Shown one piece after another: positions 49,676-59,487 of a stretch of DNA of 64,000 nucleotides. Source of the stretch: Pseudomonas fluorescens. Its GTDB lineage: Bacteria > Pseudomonadota > Gammaproteobacteria > Pseudomonadales > Pseudomonadaceae. The DNA lies in assembly GCF_002837185.1 (NCBI RefSeq), contig NZ_KZ477994.1, forward strand, positions 119,769 to 183,768. Direction: 5' to 3'. Below the pieces are notes generated by a model. It was not told the origin of the DNA. It saw nothing but the letters and a program-made list of their open reading frames with translations, and did no database searches. Numbering within the stretch: the first letter of the stretch is position 1; each line of letters begins with the position of its first letter. A program made the translations under genes and the position numbers.

Positions 49676-50725
49676 ATGGATATCAAGACTGCCCTGGGTC
49701 GTATCGTCGGCCACCTGGACCTGAGCACCGCTGAAATGAGCGATGTGATGCGCGAGATCATGACCGGTCAGTGCTCCGACGCACAGATCGGTGCCTTTAT
49801 GATGGCCATGCGCATGAAGAGCGAAAGCATCGACGAAATCGTTGGCGCCGTGTCGGTGATGCGTGAACTGGCGGACAAGGTCGAACTCAAGACCCTCGAC
49901 GGCGTGGTCGATGTGGTTGGCACCGGCGGCGACGGTGCGAACATCTTCAACGTATCGACGGCATCCTCGTTCGTGGTCGCGGCAGCGGGTTGCACCGTGG
50001 CCAAGCACGGCAACCGCGCGGTGTCCGGCAAAAGTGGCAGCGCCGACCTGCTGGAAGCAGCCGGTATCTACCTGAACCTGACGCCGATCCAGGTGGCGCG
50101 CTGCATCGACAGCGTCGGCATTGGCTTCATGTTTGCCCAGTCCCACCACGGCGCGATGAAACACGCCGCCGGCCCGCGCAAGGACCTCGGCCTGCGTACC
50201 CTGTTCAATATGCTCGGCCCGCTTACGAATCCGGCCGGTGTGAAACATCAGGTCGTCGGTGTCTTCAGCCAGGCGTTGTGCCGGCCGTTGGCTGAAGTGC
50301 TGCAGCGCCTGGGCAGCAAGCATGTGCTGGTGGTGCACTCCAAAGATGGCCTGGATGAATTCAGCCTGGCCGCACCGACCTTCGTGGCAGAGTTGAAGAA
50401 CGACCAGGTCACTGAATACTGGGTCGAGCCTGAGGACCTGGGCATGAAGAGCCAGAGCCTGCACGGCCTGGCGGTGGAAAGCCCGGCGGCGTCGCTGGAA
50501 TTGATTCGCGATGCATTGGGGCGACGCAAGACTGAGAACGGTCAAAAAGCCGCGGAAATGATTGTGCTCAATGCTGGCGCGGCACTTTACGCAGCGGACC
50601 ATGCCTATAGTCTTAAGGAAGGTGTGGCCTTGGCCCACGATGCACTGCACACCGGTCTGGCTCGCGAGAAACTCGAAGAACTCGGAGCATTCACCGCCGT
50701 ATTCAAGATGGAGAATGAAGCATGA
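49676..50725 (+). CDS. trpD: Anthranilate phosphoribosyltransferase TrpD
   Basis: A 349-residue enzyme adding the phosphoribosyl group from PRPP to anthranilate. The PRPP-binding glycine loop [14 protein letters not shown] and the [15 protein letters not shown] segment are intact, and [13 protein letters not shown] contributes to the anthranilate site. Its TGA stop overlaps the trpC start (ATGA). Standard length and fold. Confidence 0.99.
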   Translation: MDIKTALGRIVGHLDLSTAEMSDVMREIMTGQCSDAQIGAFMMAMRMKSESIDEIVGAVSVMRELADKVELKTLDGVVDVVGTGGDGANIFNVSTASSFVVAAAGCTVAKHGNRAVSGKSGSADLLEAAGIYLNLTPIQVARCIDSVGIGFMFAQSHHGAMKHAAGPRKDLGLRTLFNMLGPLTNPAGVKHQVVGVFSQALCRPLAEVLQRLGSKHVLVVHSKDGLDEFSLAAPTFVAELKNDQVTEYWVEPEDLGMKSQSLHGLAVESPAASLELIRDALGRRKTENGQKAAEMIVLNAGAALYAADHAYSLKEGVALAHDALHTGLAREKLEELGAFTAVFKMENEA

Positions 50726-51558
50726 GTGTTCCGACCGTTCTGGAAAAAATCCTGGCGCGCAAGGCTCAAGAAGTTGCCGAGCGCCGTGCCCGTGTGAGTC
50801 TGGCTGAATTGGAAACCCAAGCAAAGGCTGCCGATGCACCGCGCGGCTTTGCCAATGCCTTGATTGCCCAGGCCAAGCTCAAGCAGCCGGCTGTGATCGC
50901 TGAGATCAAGAAGGCATCCCCGAGCAAAGGCGTTATCCGCGAGCACTTCGTGCCACATGAAATCGCCGTCAGTTATGAAAAGGGTGGGGCGACATGCCTG
51001 TCCGTACTGACCGATATCGATTACTTCCAGGGTTCAGACTTATTCCTGCAGCAGGCACGCGCCGCGTGCAAGTTGCCGGTGATCCGCAAGGACTTCATGG
51101 TTGATCCCTACCAGATCGTCGAAGCCCGCGCTTTGGGTGCCGACTGTGTGCTGCTGATCGTTTCCGCCCTGGATGACGTGAAGATGGCCGAGCTGGCGGC
51201 TGTGGCCAAGGGTGTCGGCCTGGATGTATTGGTCGAAGTGCACGACGGTGATGAGCTGGAACGCGCACTCAACATCCTCGACACCCCGCTGGTGGGGGTC
51301 AATAACCGTAACCTGCATACCTTCGACGTCAGTCTGGAAACTACCCTCGATCTGCTGCCGCGTATCCCGCGTGATCGCCTGGTGATCACAGAGAGCGGCA
51401 TCGTCAACCGCGCCGATGTGGAGCTGATGGAAATCAGCGAAGTGTATTCGTTCCTGGTCGGCGAGACGTTCATGCGCGCTGAGAACCCAGGGGCCGAACT
51501 GCAGCGTCTGTTCTTCCCGGAGCGTGGCGTGTCGGTCAGCGGTTCGACCCTGGATTGA
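50722..51558 (+). CDS. trpC: Indole-3-glycerol phosphate synthase TrpC
   Basis: A 278-residue single-function TIM-barrel enzyme (not fused to TrpF). It has [13 protein letters not shown] with the catalytic lysine and glutamate residues, [32 protein letters not shown] and ITESGIV. It closes the indole ring to give indole-3-glycerol phosphate. It is the last gene of the operon; a REPIN lies 40 bases after the stop. Confidence 0.99.
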   Translation: MSVPTVLEKILARKAQEVAERRARVSLAELETQAKAADAPRGFANALIAQAKLKQPAVIAEIKKASPSKGVIREHFVPHEIAVSYEKGGATCLSVLTDIDYFQGSDLFLQQARAACKLPVIRKDFMVDPYQIVEARALGADCVLLIVSALDDVKMAELAAVAKGVGLDVLVEVHDGDELERALNILDTPLVGVNNRNLHTFDVSLETTLDLLPRIPRDRLVITESGIVNRADVELMEISEVYSFLVGETFMRAENPGAELQRLFFPERGVSVSGSTLD

Positions 51559-51597
51559 TTCCAGCGCAGTCGGTATGTTTTTGACATGCAGTAAAAG

Positions 51598-51686
51598 TGT
51601 GGGAGGGGGCTTGTTCCCGATAGCGGTGGTTCAGTTGGCTGATTCGCAGCTGATGCACCGCTATCGGGGGCAAGCCCCCTCCCACA
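51598..51686. repeat. REPIN (GTGGGAGGGGGCTTG type)
   Basis: Inverted REP pair between trpC and the lipoate ligase-like gene. The left arm has GGCTTGTTCCCGAT (two changes), the right arm is canonical. It probably marks the trp transcript end. Confidence 0.96.
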
Positions 51687-51714
51687 TTGGTCTTGTGCTC
51701 CTTCAGGTAGGTAA

Positions 51715-52416
51715 ATGTTGATGACCAAGCCGGTTTCAATGACTGTAGAAGCAGGGCTTGCAGCCGAACAAGCGCTGCTGGCCGCCGTTTGTGCGGGAGA
51801 GCAGGCATTCGGACTGTTGTTCTGGCAACCCAGCGACCAAGCGTTGGTCATGCCGCGCCGTTTGAGCCGATTACCGGCCTTTGAGGCCGCCAGCCAAGTC
51901 TCGGCAGACGCCGGTTGGCCGGTGTTGTTGCGCGAAACCGGCGGTGAGCCGGTACCGCAGTCCGCCGCTACGGTCAATATCGCCCTGGTCTACGCGCCCC
52001 CGCACAGTGAAGGTGATCAAGGGCGCATCGAAACCGGCTACCAACGGTTGTGCCAGCCGATTTGTGATGTGTTGATCGAGTTGGGCGGCGACGCATCCGT
52101 TGGCGAAATCGACGGCGCGTTCTGCGACGGTCGTTACAACGTCAATCTCAACGGCCGAAAAATGGTCGGCACGGCCCAGCGTTGGCGGCAGAGCGGTGGC
52201 CGCCCGGTGGGCTTGGTGCACGGTGCTTTATTGCTGGACAACGATCGCGATGAGTTGATCATGGCGGTCAATCGTTTCAATGAAGCCTGTGGCCTGGAGC
52301 AGCGGGTGCGGGCCGAGAGTCATATCGCACTGCACGAGGTCTTCACCGCGCCGGACGCGATCACCCGGCTCGACACCTTGTACCGTCAGATGTTGGCGGG
52401 CTTGCTGCCCGGTTAA
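51715..52416 (+). CDS. Lipoate-protein ligase family protein (BPL/LplA/LipB fold)
   Basis: A 233-residue protein. The stretch [21 protein letters not shown] aligns with the RRxxGGGxV..GxLN core of lipoate ligases, and [12 protein letters not shown] supplies the conserved lysine that binds the acyl-adenylate. [10 protein letters not shown] matches the following strand. The VFHD-type histidine of classical LplA is replaced here (VPQS). It may attach lipoyl or octanoyl groups, or a related acid, to carrier domains; the true substrate is unknown. It ends convergently with vfr, overlapping four bases. A GGTAGG site precedes the ATG. Confidence 0.82.
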   Translation: MLMTKPVSMTVEAGLAAEQALLAAVCAGEQAFGLLFWQPSDQALVMPRRLSRLPAFEAASQVSADAGWPVLLRETGGEPVPQSAATVNIALVYAPPHSEGDQGRIETGYQRLCQPICDVLIELGGDASVGEIDGAFCDGRYNVNLNGRKMVGTAQRWRQSGGRPVGLVHGALLLDNDRDELIMAVNRFNEACGLEQRVRAESHIALHEVFTAPDAITRLDTLYRQMLAGLLPG

Positions 52417-53057
52417 CGGGTTCCGAACACCACCATCGTCTTGCCTTTGACGTGCACCAGGTTGCGCTCTTCCAGATCCTTGAGCACGCGCCCCACCATT
52501 TCCCGCGAACAGCCCACGATGCGCCCGATTTCCTGGCGTGTGACTTTGATCTGCATTCCATCGGGGTGGGTCATGGCGTCAGGTTGCTTGCACAGCTCCA
52601 GCAGGCAGCGAGCGACACGTCCGGTCACATCGAAGAATGCCAGGTCGCCGACCTTGCGCGTGGTATCCCGCAGGCGTTGGGCAATCTGCCCGCTCAAGGC
52701 ATACAGAATGCCCGGATCCTGTTGGGCCAGTTCGCGAAATTTCGTGTAGCTGATCTCGGCCACTTCGCATTCCACCTTGGTGCGCACCCAGGCGCTGCGC
52801 TGCTGCTCCTTGCCCGCCTGCTCGAACAGTCCCAGTTCGCCAAAGAAATCCCCGGTGTTGAGGTAGGCAATGATCATCTCGCGACCGTCTTCGTCCTCGA
52901 TCAGGATAGTGACCGAGCCCTTGATAATGAAGAACAGTGTTTCGGAGCGCTCGCCCGCGCAGATGATGTTGTGCTTGGCCGGATGACGCCGGCGCTGGCA
53001 ATGCATCAGCAGCTTGTCGAGGTTCTTGATCTTGGGTGTGGGAGTAAGAGCAACCAT
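52413..53057 (-). CDS. vfr: Vfr, cAMP receptor protein family regulator
   Basis: A 214-residue CRP homologue. The cyclic nucleotide-binding domain has the [10 protein letters not shown] phosphate-binding cassette with the Arg/Ser-type contacts downstream ([10 protein letters not shown]). The C-terminal helix-turn-helix is [26 protein letters not shown]. In P. aeruginosa Vfr controls virulence and quorum sensing; in fluorescent pseudomonads its targets differ and are less known. It is divergent from the osmC gene with a 245-base gap holding TGGCGCCA (53159-53166), whose role is unknown. Confidence 0.97.
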   Translation of the reverse strand: MVALTPTPKIKNLDKLLMHCQRRRHPAKHNIICAGERSETLFFIIKGSVTILIEDEDGREMIIAYLNTGDFFGELGLFEQAGKEQQRSAWVRTKVECEVAEISYTKFRELAQQDPGILYALSGQIAQRLRDTTRKVGDLAFFDVTGRVARCLLELCKQPDAMTHPDGMQIKVTRQEIGRIVGCSREMVGRVLKDLEERNLVHVKGKTMVVFGTR

Positions 53058-53302
53058 GGTTGTATCCCGAAAGACTGCGCGATGGGGTTGGATTTGTTTT
53101 TATCAGCGATGCTGGCATTGATGCACGCTGTACAAAGGATGGCAATGCGCCATTGATTTGGCGCCAGCTTACCAGACACATTCTGACTCGATTAACGTAT
53201 TTCACCGGCAAACGCGGTTATTGATCATTTTCATGCAGCGCACGGCCGTCCTGAGGCCCTGTGCTAAGCTGGCGACCCTTTTTTAGCAGTGGAGTCTGGG
53301 CG

Positions 53303-53725
53303 ATGAAGGCACGCATCCAATGGGCGGGCGAAGCCATGTTCCTCGGTGAGTCGGGCAGCGGCCATGTGGTGGTCATGGACGGCCCGCCGGAAGCCGGTGG
53401 CCGCAACCTGGGTGTACGCCCGATGGAAATGCTGCTGCTGGGTGTCGGCGGTTGCAGCAATTTCGACGTGGTGAGTATCCTGAAAAAATCCCGTCAAGCC
53501 GTGGAAAGCTGCGAAGCCTTTCTGGAGGCCGAGCGCGCCACTGAAGATCCCAAGGTGTTTACCAGGATCCATATGCATTTTGTGGTCAAGGGTCGGGCGC
53601 TGAAGGAGGCGCAGGTCAAGCGTGCCATCGAGCTGTCGGCAGAGAAGTACTGTTCGGCCTCGATCATGCTCGGCGCGGCCGGTGTAGCCATCACCCATGA
53701 TTACGAAATTATCGAGTTGGGTTGA
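53303..53725 (+). CDS. OsmC family peroxidase-type protein
   Basis: A 140-residue OsmC/Ohr-fold protein of the YhfA-like branch. The two redox cysteines are in GVGGCSNFDV and EKYCSASIML. Family members reduce organic hydroperoxides or act in redox-related stress; this branch has no proven substrate. The ATG at 53303 (MKARIQWAGEAMF) has GGAG about ten bases before it and matches the family start; 14 upstream codons are open but not conserved. It is divergent from vfr and is followed by a strong terminator. Confidence 0.9.
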   Translation: MKARIQWAGEAMFLGESGSGHVVVMDGPPEAGGRNLGVRPMEMLLLGVGGCSNFDVVSILKKSRQAVESCEAFLEAERATEDPKVFTRIHMHFVVKGRALKEAQVKRAIELSAEKYCSASIMLGAAGVAITHDYEIIELG

Positions 53726-53747
53726 TCGTCGATCGACGGGCAAAAAG

Positions 53748-53774
53748 AAGGGCGCTTTGATAGCGCCCTTTTTT
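53748..53774 (+). terminator. Intrinsic terminator after the osmC-like gene
   Basis: Stem AAGGGCGCT/AGCGCCCTT with a five-base loop, followed by TTTTTTC, 22 bases after the stop codon. A clear rho-independent terminator. Because of the A-run on the other side it could also serve coq7 on the minus strand. Confidence 0.92.
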
Positions 53775-53824
53775 CTGGATCAGATGAGCGTTCCCAGGCT
53801 CTGTGTGGGAACGATCTTCATGCT

Positions 53825-54472
53825 TCACATTCTGTAGGTGCTTTTGGTCATGACCTTGGCCAGCATGCTCATGCCGAACCTCACTGGCGCAGGGAAGCGA
53901 AAGCCGCCGGCATCCAGCGCGCTTTCTGCGTGATGCTCTTCGTCGATGCGCATCTGCTCGAGAATGGCTCGGGATTTTTCGTCCTCCGCCGGCAGTTGTT
54001 CAAGGTGTTCGTCCAGGTGCTTGCACACCTGATGCTCAGTGGCCGCGACAAAACCCAGGCTGACCTTGTCACTGATCAGGCCGGCAGCGGCGCCAATCCC
54101 GAACGACAAGCCATAAAACAGTGGGTTCAGCACGCTGGGATGACTGCCCAACTGGCGAATGCGTTGTTCGCACCAGGCCAGGTGGTCGATCTCTTCCTCG
54201 GCCGCATGCTCCATCGCTGCGCGTATCTGCGGCAATTTGGCGGTCAGGGCCTGGCCCTGATACAACGCCTGGGCACAGACTTCGCCGGTATGGTTGATAC
54301 GCATCAGGCCGGCCACGTGGCGGGTCTCGCTCTCGCTCATCTGTGCGTCCGGCTGCACGATGGCGGGTGACGGGCGGTACGGTTGGCCGCTGAATGGCAG
54401 CAGCGTACGCATGGCCATGTCGGCTTGCAGCAACAGACGGTCAATCGGCGAGTAGTGACGTTGGGTAGTCAT
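53825..54472 (-). CDS. coq7: 3-demethoxyubiquinol 3-hydroxylase Coq7
   Basis: A 215-residue di-iron monooxygenase of ubiquinone synthesis. The iron ligands come from the E..ExxH pairs: [29 protein letters not shown] and DEEHH. It hydroxylates the ring before the last methylation step by UbiG. Like most pseudomonads it uses the Coq7 type instead of UbiF. In P. aeruginosa speD lies next to it, but no speD is present here. Confidence 0.96.
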   Translation of the reverse strand: MTTQRHYSPIDRLLLQADMAMRTLLPFSGQPYRPSPAIVQPDAQMSESETRHVAGLMRINHTGEVCAQALYQGQALTAKLPQIRAAMEHAAEEEIDHLAWCEQRIRQLGSHPSVLNPLFYGLSFGIGAAAGLISDKVSLGFVAATEHQVCKHLDEHLEQLPAEDEKSRAILEQMRIDEEHHAESALDAGGFRFPAPVRFGMSMLAKVMTKSTYRM

Positions 54473-54557
54473 GCTGACCTCCGGAAAGAATCTCGGCGGC
54501 CAGTTTACCGCAAGAGAGGACGGCGTGTTTGCGCTGAGTCAATTTGCCCCGGTGCAC

Positions 54558-54896
54558 TCAGCCCGGCGGCCAGTTCATCTGGCGCTGACCCAGCACGTGC
54601 ATATGAATGTGGTACACGGTTTGCCCGCCGTCTTCGTTGCAGTTCATCACCACGCGAAAGCCTTTCTCGCAGCCTTGCTCCACCGCCAGGCGTTGGGCGG
54701 TGAACAGAATATGGCCAGCCAGGGCTTTATCGTCCTCGGTCAGGTCGTTGAGGGTGCGAATGGGCTTTTTCGGGATGACCAGAAAATGCACCGGCGCCTG
54801 CGGGGCGATATCGTGAAAAGCCAGTATCTGGTCATCTTCATAGATGATGTTCGCAGGTATTTCTCGATTGATGATCTTGGTGAACAGAGTATCCAC
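54558..54896 (-). CDS. HIT family nucleotide hydrolase (HinT-like)
   Basis: A 112-residue histidine triad protein. The HIHMHVLG motif gives His96, His98 and His100, with the N-terminal TLFTKIINREIP characteristic of HinT. It hydrolyses nucleoside phosphoramidates and aminoacyl-adenylates. The start codon is GTG, with GGAG eight bases before it. Compact single gene between the SDR and coq7. Confidence 0.95.
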   Translation of the reverse strand: MDTLFTKIINREIPANIIYEDDQILAFHDIAPQAPVHFLVIPKKPIRTLNDLTEDDKALAGHILFTAQRLAVEQGCEKGFRVVMNCNEDGGQTVYHIHMHVLGQRQMNWPPG

Positions 54897-54941
54897 AGCT
54901 GTTTCTCCATGGTGAACGAGAGGGTGAGTGTACTGGGGTGC

Positions 54942-55730
54942 TCAACGCGGGCAATAGGCTTTATTGATCGCACCGGCAATTTTTCGGGTAAGCCAGCGTG
55001 GGCTAAAGCGCGGGCTGAAGGCGAGCCAGCGATTGCGACGCCCCGGAATGATGATCGCCTTGTTCTTCTCCAGCGCACGCACGGTGAAGAGCGCGACTTC
55101 TTCTGGGCTCATCAACTGCTGGCTGCGGTCGAGTTTTGCAGTGTCCATTTGCGCGGTGCCGAAGAAAGCGGTGCGCGTGGGCCCTGGGCAGAGCACCGAA
55201 ACCTTGATGCCACAAGTCTTGAGCTCCTCGCGCAGGCCTTCGGAAAAATGCAGTACATAGGCTTTGCTCGCGTAGTAACTGCTCATCCACGGGCCCGGCT
55301 GGAAGGCGGCAATCGAGGCGACGTTGAGAATCTGCCCGCCGCCATGCAGCGCCATGGCATTGCCCAAGGCGTGACACATGCGGGTCAGGGCGAGAATGTT
55401 GACTTCGATCAGGTCCTGCTCGGTCATCCAGTCCTGGGCCAGGAACGGCCCACTGGTGCCGATACCGGCGCAGTTGACCAGCAGGTCGATCTGTCGCTCA
55501 CCCTCTTCGAGTTCCAGCAAAAAGCCCGACAACCGCAGCGGCTCGCCCAGGTCACAGGCACGGAACAGCACCTCGACGCCGAAACGTTGAGTCAGTTCGG
55601 TTGCAATGCTTTCCAACTGATCACGCTGGCGGGCCACCAGAATCAAGCTGCGGCCACGTCGAGCCAGGGCCTCGGCCAAGGCCAGGCCGATGCCGCTGGA
55701 GGCACCGGTGATCAGAGCGTAACGGGTCAT
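54942..55730 (-). CDS. Short-chain dehydrogenase/reductase (SDR)
   Basis: A 262-residue classical SDR. The cofactor loop TGASSGIG (8-15) and the NCAG motif (87-90) are present; the catalytic set is Ser139 with Tyr152-x3-Lys156. The Arg after beta-2 (VARQRDQL) suggests preference for NADP(H). The substrate cannot be predicted. The second ATG at 55730 is chosen because GGAGAAAGGC precedes it; the first ATG would overlap this ribosome site. It is 63 bases upstream of the DUF805 gene's stop in the same direction. Confidence 0.9.
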   Translation of the reverse strand: MTRYALITGASSGIGLALAEALARRGRSLILVARQRDQLESIATELTQRFGVEVLFRACDLGEPLRLSGFLLELEEGERQIDLLVNCAGIGTSGPFLAQDWMTEQDLIEVNILALTRMCHALGNAMALHGGGQILNVASIAAFQPGPWMSSYYASKAYVLHFSEGLREELKTCGIKVSVLCPGPTRTAFFGTAQMDTAKLDRSQQLMSPEEVALFTVRALEKNKAIIIPGRRNRWLAFSPRFSPRWLTRKIAGAINKAYCPR

Positions 55731-55793
55731 GCCTTTCTCCATCGCAACGCCGCCGGGCCTGTGACACAGGCATCACAGGCGGCGGGCGTTTCT

Positions 55794-56756
55794 TCACTGT
55801 TCTGGAGAGTCTACAGGTTCGGCCGCGTCGTCAGCACTTTGCGCTGCTTCTTCCTCATCGATGACGCTTTGGTCGGCATCTTCATCGGTGGTGATGGAGC
55901 TGTTTTCATAGCCGCTGCCCATGTTGGCTTCCAGTTGATCCAGGTAGCCGTTCATGCCCAGGGTTACCACCACGATGAGCATCAATGGGATGAACGCCAG
56001 CCACAACGACGCGAGGATTTTAACCGCGGTGGAGTTGCGCGGTGGAGGTGCACCGTACTGGTTGGCGCCGGTGTTGCCCGGCAGTACCAGCAGCAGCAGA
56101 GGGAAAACACTGTTCACCAGCGGAACCAGGTTCAGCAGGTACAGCCAGCCAGACCAGCCCAGGTCGTGCAGGCGCTGCACGCCGATCTGCACGCTGACGA
56201 CCACGAGTGCGACAAACAGCGCGAAGCCCAGCAACGAGCCGAGAATGATCGCGACCGTCGGCGAAGCAGTGGCCACGGCGAAACCCACGGTACTGATGAT
56301 CCCGCCAGCTACCAGCATCGCGACGGTCAGTGCGAGCGTCCAGGCGAGATAGCGCAGGCGGCCGATACGCCCGTGGATAGTGAAGACCTTGAGCGTGGAG
56401 TACTCCGGCAAGTCATCGCCGACGGCGGCGCGTGGTGGTGCATAAGGCGATGCAGCGGAGTTTGAATAGTCCGAGGCAGAGGAGCCTGTTTCGTGGGTTT
56501 CGGCAAGGTTGAACGCTACGGGTTGTTCGGCTTCGATGCGCGCGTCGACCCCTGCGTTTTTCAACGCGGTGAGGTAGGTTTCGGCGTCCGGACGCGAGAG
56601 GTCGCGTTTGAGCGCGACCGGGCGGCCGGTGAAGAGTTTCTCAATGGCTTCGACGTCGCTCTTGAACAGCTCGGCCAGGTTCAGCTTGGCCGTGGTGCTT
56701 TCGACACCCGGGAGCAAGGTTCCATCAAACACGATCTTGAAACGGTTGTCGCTCAT
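55794..56756 (-). CDS. DUF805 membrane protein with N-terminal extension
   Basis: A 320-residue protein. An N-terminal domain (about 1-80, SDNRFKIVFDGTLLPG...) of a kind seen in some Pseudomonas DUF805 proteins is linked to a DUF805 region with four hydrophobic helices (about 130-250, beginning GRIGRLRYLAWTL and containing RLHDLGWSGWLYLL). It ends in an acidic tail (run of Asp/Glu/Ala). DUF805 proteins are found in many bacteria, and their job is unknown. It lies between the SDR and the nitronate monooxygenase on the same strand. Confidence 0.85.
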   Translation of the reverse strand: MSDNRFKIVFDGTLLPGVESTTAKLNLAELFKSDVEAIEKLFTGRPVALKRDLSRPDAETYLTALKNAGVDARIEAEQPVAFNLAETHETGSSASDYSNSAASPYAPPRAAVGDDLPEYSTLKVFTIHGRIGRLRYLAWTLALTVAMLVAGGIISTVGFAVATASPTVAIILGSLLGFALFVALVVVSVQIGVQRLHDLGWSGWLYLLNLVPLVNSVFPLLLLVLPGNTGANQYGAPPPRNSTAVKILASLWLAFIPLMLIVVVTLGMNGYLDQLEANMGSGYENSSITTDEDADQSVIDEEEAAQSADDAAEPVDSPEQ

Positions 56757-56826
56757 GCGGGCATCCTTGGCACTTGTTTCAGGGAGGTTGTGCAGGCCGG
56801 CTCACTTGGCAGGCCTGACATCTGGG

Positions 56827-57789
56827 TCAACGTGGCCAGCGCAATTGTGCTGCGTTTTCGCGTGCCTGGCGGTATTGCGCGCCCAGGCGTGCGACGAGTT
56901 CATCCACGCCGGGTAAATCATTGATCTCACCGACGCCTTGGCCGGCAGACCATACAGTCTTCCATGCTTTGGCCTCATCGCTCAACGGTTTGAGCTTGGA
57001 GCCGAAGTTGACCTCACCTTTTCCTTGAAGGGCAGCGAGATCAAAGCCGGCATTTTCCAGGCTCTGGCGCATGAAGCTTGCAGGCACGCCGGAAACAGCC
57101 GGAGTGTGCACGATGTCGGCGGCGCGCGCTGTGAGCAGCATCTCTTTATACGCATCCGGTGCATGGCTTTCGGTGGTACCGATAAAGCGTGTGCCGAGAT
57201 ACGCCAGGTCCGCGCCGAGCAGTTGCGCGGCGAGAATTTCCCGACCGTGGTTGAGACAGCCGGCGAGCAGCAGGGTTTTGTCGAAGAACTGGCGTATCTC
57301 GGCAATCAGCGCAAAGGGACTCCAGGTGCCGGCGTGACCCCCTGCGCCGGCGGCGACCGCGATCAACCCATCGACGCCCGCTTCAGCGGCTTTTTCGGCA
57401 TGACGACGGGTGGTTACATCGTGAAACACCAGGCCGCCGTAGCTATGCACGGCATCGACCAACTCCTTCACGGCACCTAGGCTGGTGATGACGATGGGCA
57501 CTTTGTGCTCGACGCAGATGGCCAGGTCGGCTTCCAGTCGTGGGTTGCTGTTGTGCACGATCAGGTTGACGGCATAAGGGGCGGGATTATCCAACTGCGC
57601 CAGGCCTGCTTCGATTTCCTCCAGCCAGGCCTTGAAGCCGCTGCTTTCGCGCTGGTTGAGTGCCGGGAAGCTGCCGACCACCCCGTTGCGGCAGCAGGCC
57701 AGCACCAGTTGCGGGTTGGAGATCAGGAACATTGGCGCAGCCACCACGGGCAGGCGCAGACGTTGTTCAAGCAGGGCGGGCAGCGACAT
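56827..57789 (-). CDS. Nitronate monooxygenase family protein (FMN)
   Basis: A 320-residue TIM-barrel flavoprotein of the nitronate monooxygenase (2-nitropropane dioxygenase) family. The N-terminal PVVAAPMFLISNP, the AAGAGGHAG FMN-binding loop around residue 145 and GTRFIGTTES are conserved. It oxidises toxic propionate-3-nitronate-type compounds or, in some members, acts as an FMN-dependent enoyl reductase. The substrate is not certain. It follows hemJ by about 26 bases on the same strand. Confidence 0.9.
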   Translation of the reverse strand: MSLPALLEQRLRLPVVAAPMFLISNPQLVLACCRNGVVGSFPALNQRESSGFKAWLEEIEAGLAQLDNPAPYAVNLIVHNSNPRLEADLAICVEHKVPIVITSLGAVKELVDAVHSYGGLVFHDVTTRRHAEKAAEAGVDGLIAVAAGAGGHAGTWSPFALIAEIRQFFDKTLLLAGCLNHGREILAAQLLGADLAYLGTRFIGTTESHAPDAYKEMLLTARAADIVHTPAVSGVPASFMRQSLENAGFDLAALQGKGEVNFGSKLKPLSDEAKAWKTVWSAGQGVGEINDLPGVDELVARLGAQYRQARENAAQLRWPR

Positions 57790-57814
57790 TGAAGGTTCCC
57801 CCGAGTAATTGAAG

Positions 57815-58243
57815 TTAAAACGGTTTGACCACGACCAGAATTACGATTGCCAGCAATATCAGAACCGGTACTTCATTGAACCAGCGATAAAAGACATGGC
57901 TGCGGCTGTTCTCGCCACGGGCGAAGCGTTTTACCTGCGCACCGCACATGTGGTGGTAACCGATCAGCAGAACCACCAGAGTGAGCTTGGCGTGAATCCA
58001 CGCGCCTGATTGGAACATGCCGGGGTTGAGTATCAGCAACCAGATGCCGAAGACCAGTGTGGCAACCATCGCCGGGCCCATAATGCCGCGGTACAGCTTG
58101 CGCTCCATGACACTGAAGCGCTCCTTGCTGACGGTGTCTTCGCTTTGGGCGTGGTAGACAAACAGGCGTGGCAGGTAGAACAGCCCGGCAAACCAGCAGA
58201 CGATGCTGACGATATGGAAGGCTTTGACCCATAAATAAAGCAT
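57815..58243 (-). CDS. hemJ: Protoporphyrinogen oxidase HemJ
   Basis: A 142-residue integral membrane protein with four helices, in the UPF0093/TIGR00701 family. The N-terminal KAFHIVSIVCWFAGLFYLPR carries the conserved His, and the central ERKLYRGIMGPAM has the conserved Arg. HemJ oxidises protoporphyrinogen IX in haem synthesis when HemG and HemY are absent. It is divergent from argC and upstream of the nitronate monooxygenase. Confidence 0.9.
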   Translation of the reverse strand: MLYLWVKAFHIVSIVCWFAGLFYLPRLFVYHAQSEDTVSKERFSVMERKLYRGIMGPAMVATLVFGIWLLILNPGMFQSGAWIHAKLTLVVLLIGYHHMCGAQVKRFARGENSRSHVFYRWFNEVPVLILLAIVILVVVKPF

Positions 58244-58313
58244 TTTTAGTTATTCCCAGGTTCACGGTAGCGAAGATAGTAGTAGCTCAGGCGCCCGTAC
58301 GTCACGTTGGCGG

Positions 58314-58342
58314 TTGTCGCAGGACGATGCGGCCCCTATTAT
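58314..58342 (+). promoter_or_regulatory. argC promoter candidate
   Basis: TTGTCG (58314-58319) and TATTAT (58337-58342) are separated by 17 bases, 37 bases before argC. This is a credible sigma-70 promoter. No arginine-operator-like sequence could be made out by eye. Confidence 0.6.
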
Positions 58343-58378
58343 CGACGGCTTTCCAGTGGGTTCGTTGAGGGCAGGTTT

Positions 58379-59413
58379 ATGGTCAAGGTCGGTATCGTCG
58401 GCGGCACGGGTTACACCGGTGTCGAATTGCTGCGTCTGTTGGCTCAGCATCCGCAGGCTGAGGTGGTGGTCATCACTTCACGCTCCGAAGCGGGCCTGGC
58501 CGTGGCCGATATGTACCCGAACCTGCGAGGCCATTACGACGGCCTGGCCTTCAGCGTGCCGGACATCAAGACCTTGGGTGCCTGTGATGTGGTGTTCTTC
58601 GCCACGCCTCACGGGGTGGCGCACGCACTGGCCGGTGAACTGCTGGCGGCGGGCACCAAGGTGATCGATCTGTCCGCGGACTTCCGCCTGCAGGATGCCG
58701 ATGAGTGGGCCAAATGGTACGGCCAGCCTCACGGCGCGCCAGAGTTGCTGGAAGAAGCGGTGTACGGCTTGCCGGAAGTCAATCGTGAGCAGATCAGGCA
58801 GGCACGCCTGATTGCGGTGCCAGGTTGCTATCCGACGGCGACTCAGTTGGGTTTCCTGCCGTTGCTGGAAGCAGGCCTGGCGGACCCCTCGCGTTTGATC
58901 GCGGACTGCAAGTCGGGTGTCAGCGGTGCCGGTCGTGGTGCCGCGGTAGGTTCGCTGTATTCCGAGACGGCGGAGAGCATGAAGGCCTATGCGGTCAAAG
59001 GGCATCGTCATTTGCCTGAGATCCGTCAGGGGCTGCGCCGCGCTGCGGGTAAGGACGTGGGCCTGACCTTCGTCCCGCACCTGACGCCGATGATCCGTGG
59101 GATTCACTCCACGTTGTACGCAACGGTTGTCGACCGTTCGGTGGATCTGCAGGCATTGTTCGAAAAGCGTTATGCCAATGAGCCGTTCGTCGACGTGATG
59201 CCAGCAGGCAGCCATCCGGAAACTCGTAGCGTGCGGGGTGCCAACGTCTGCCGGATCGCGGTGCATCGCCCGCAGGATGGCGACCTGGTCGTGGTGCTGT
59301 CGGTGATCGATAACCTGGTCAAGGGCGCCTCGGGCCAGGCGGTGCAGAATATGAACATTCTGTTTGGCCTGGATGAGCAGCTCGGCCTGTCCCACGCAGG
59401 TATGCTGCCTTAA
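58379..59413 (+). CDS. argC: N-acetyl-gamma-glutamyl-phosphate reductase ArgC
   Basis: A 344-residue NADPH enzyme of arginine synthesis. Rossmann loop [18 protein letters not shown], catalytic cysteine in VPGCYPTAT, and histidine in KGHRHLPEI. It reduces acetylglutamyl phosphate to the semialdehyde. The ATG at 58379 (MVKVGIVGG) is the family start, although the frame is open 24 codons earlier. It begins about 40 bases after a good promoter and ends just before an AGCT-rich repeat. Confidence 0.97.
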   Translation: MVKVGIVGGTGYTGVELLRLLAQHPQAEVVVITSRSEAGLAVADMYPNLRGHYDGLAFSVPDIKTLGACDVVFFATPHGVAHALAGELLAAGTKVIDLSADFRLQDADEWAKWYGQPHGAPELLEEAVYGLPEVNREQIRQARLIAVPGCYPTATQLGFLPLLEAGLADPSRLIADCKSGVSGAGRGAAVGSLYSETAESMKAYAVKGHRHLPEIRQGLRRAAGKDVGLTFVPHLTPMIRGIHSTLYATVVDRSVDLQALFEKRYANEPFVDVMPAGSHPETRSVRGANVCRIAVHRPQDGDLVVVLSVIDNLVKGASGQAVQNMNILFGLDEQLGLSHAGMLP

Positions 59414-59415
59414 AA

Positions 59416-59480
59416 GCAGCTGCAAGCTTCAAGTTGTCAGCGGCAAGCTTGTAGCTAAAGGCTTGAAGCTTGCCGCTGCC
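59416..59480. repeat. AGCT-rich repeat (copy 2)
   Basis: A 65-base element between argC and erpA, built of AGCTGCAAGCTTCAAGTTGT, GGCAAGCTTGTAGCTAAAGG and CTTGAAGCTTGCCGCTGCC. It shares the AGCTTCAAGTTGT and CTTGTAGCTAAA blocks with the prkA-yeaH copy. It can fold on itself and may close the argC transcript. Confidence 0.8.
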
Positions 59481-59487
59481 CCGCATA

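Noticed and set aside
48800..50839. 679-codon minus-strand frame
   Set aside because: Antisense to trpG and trpD.
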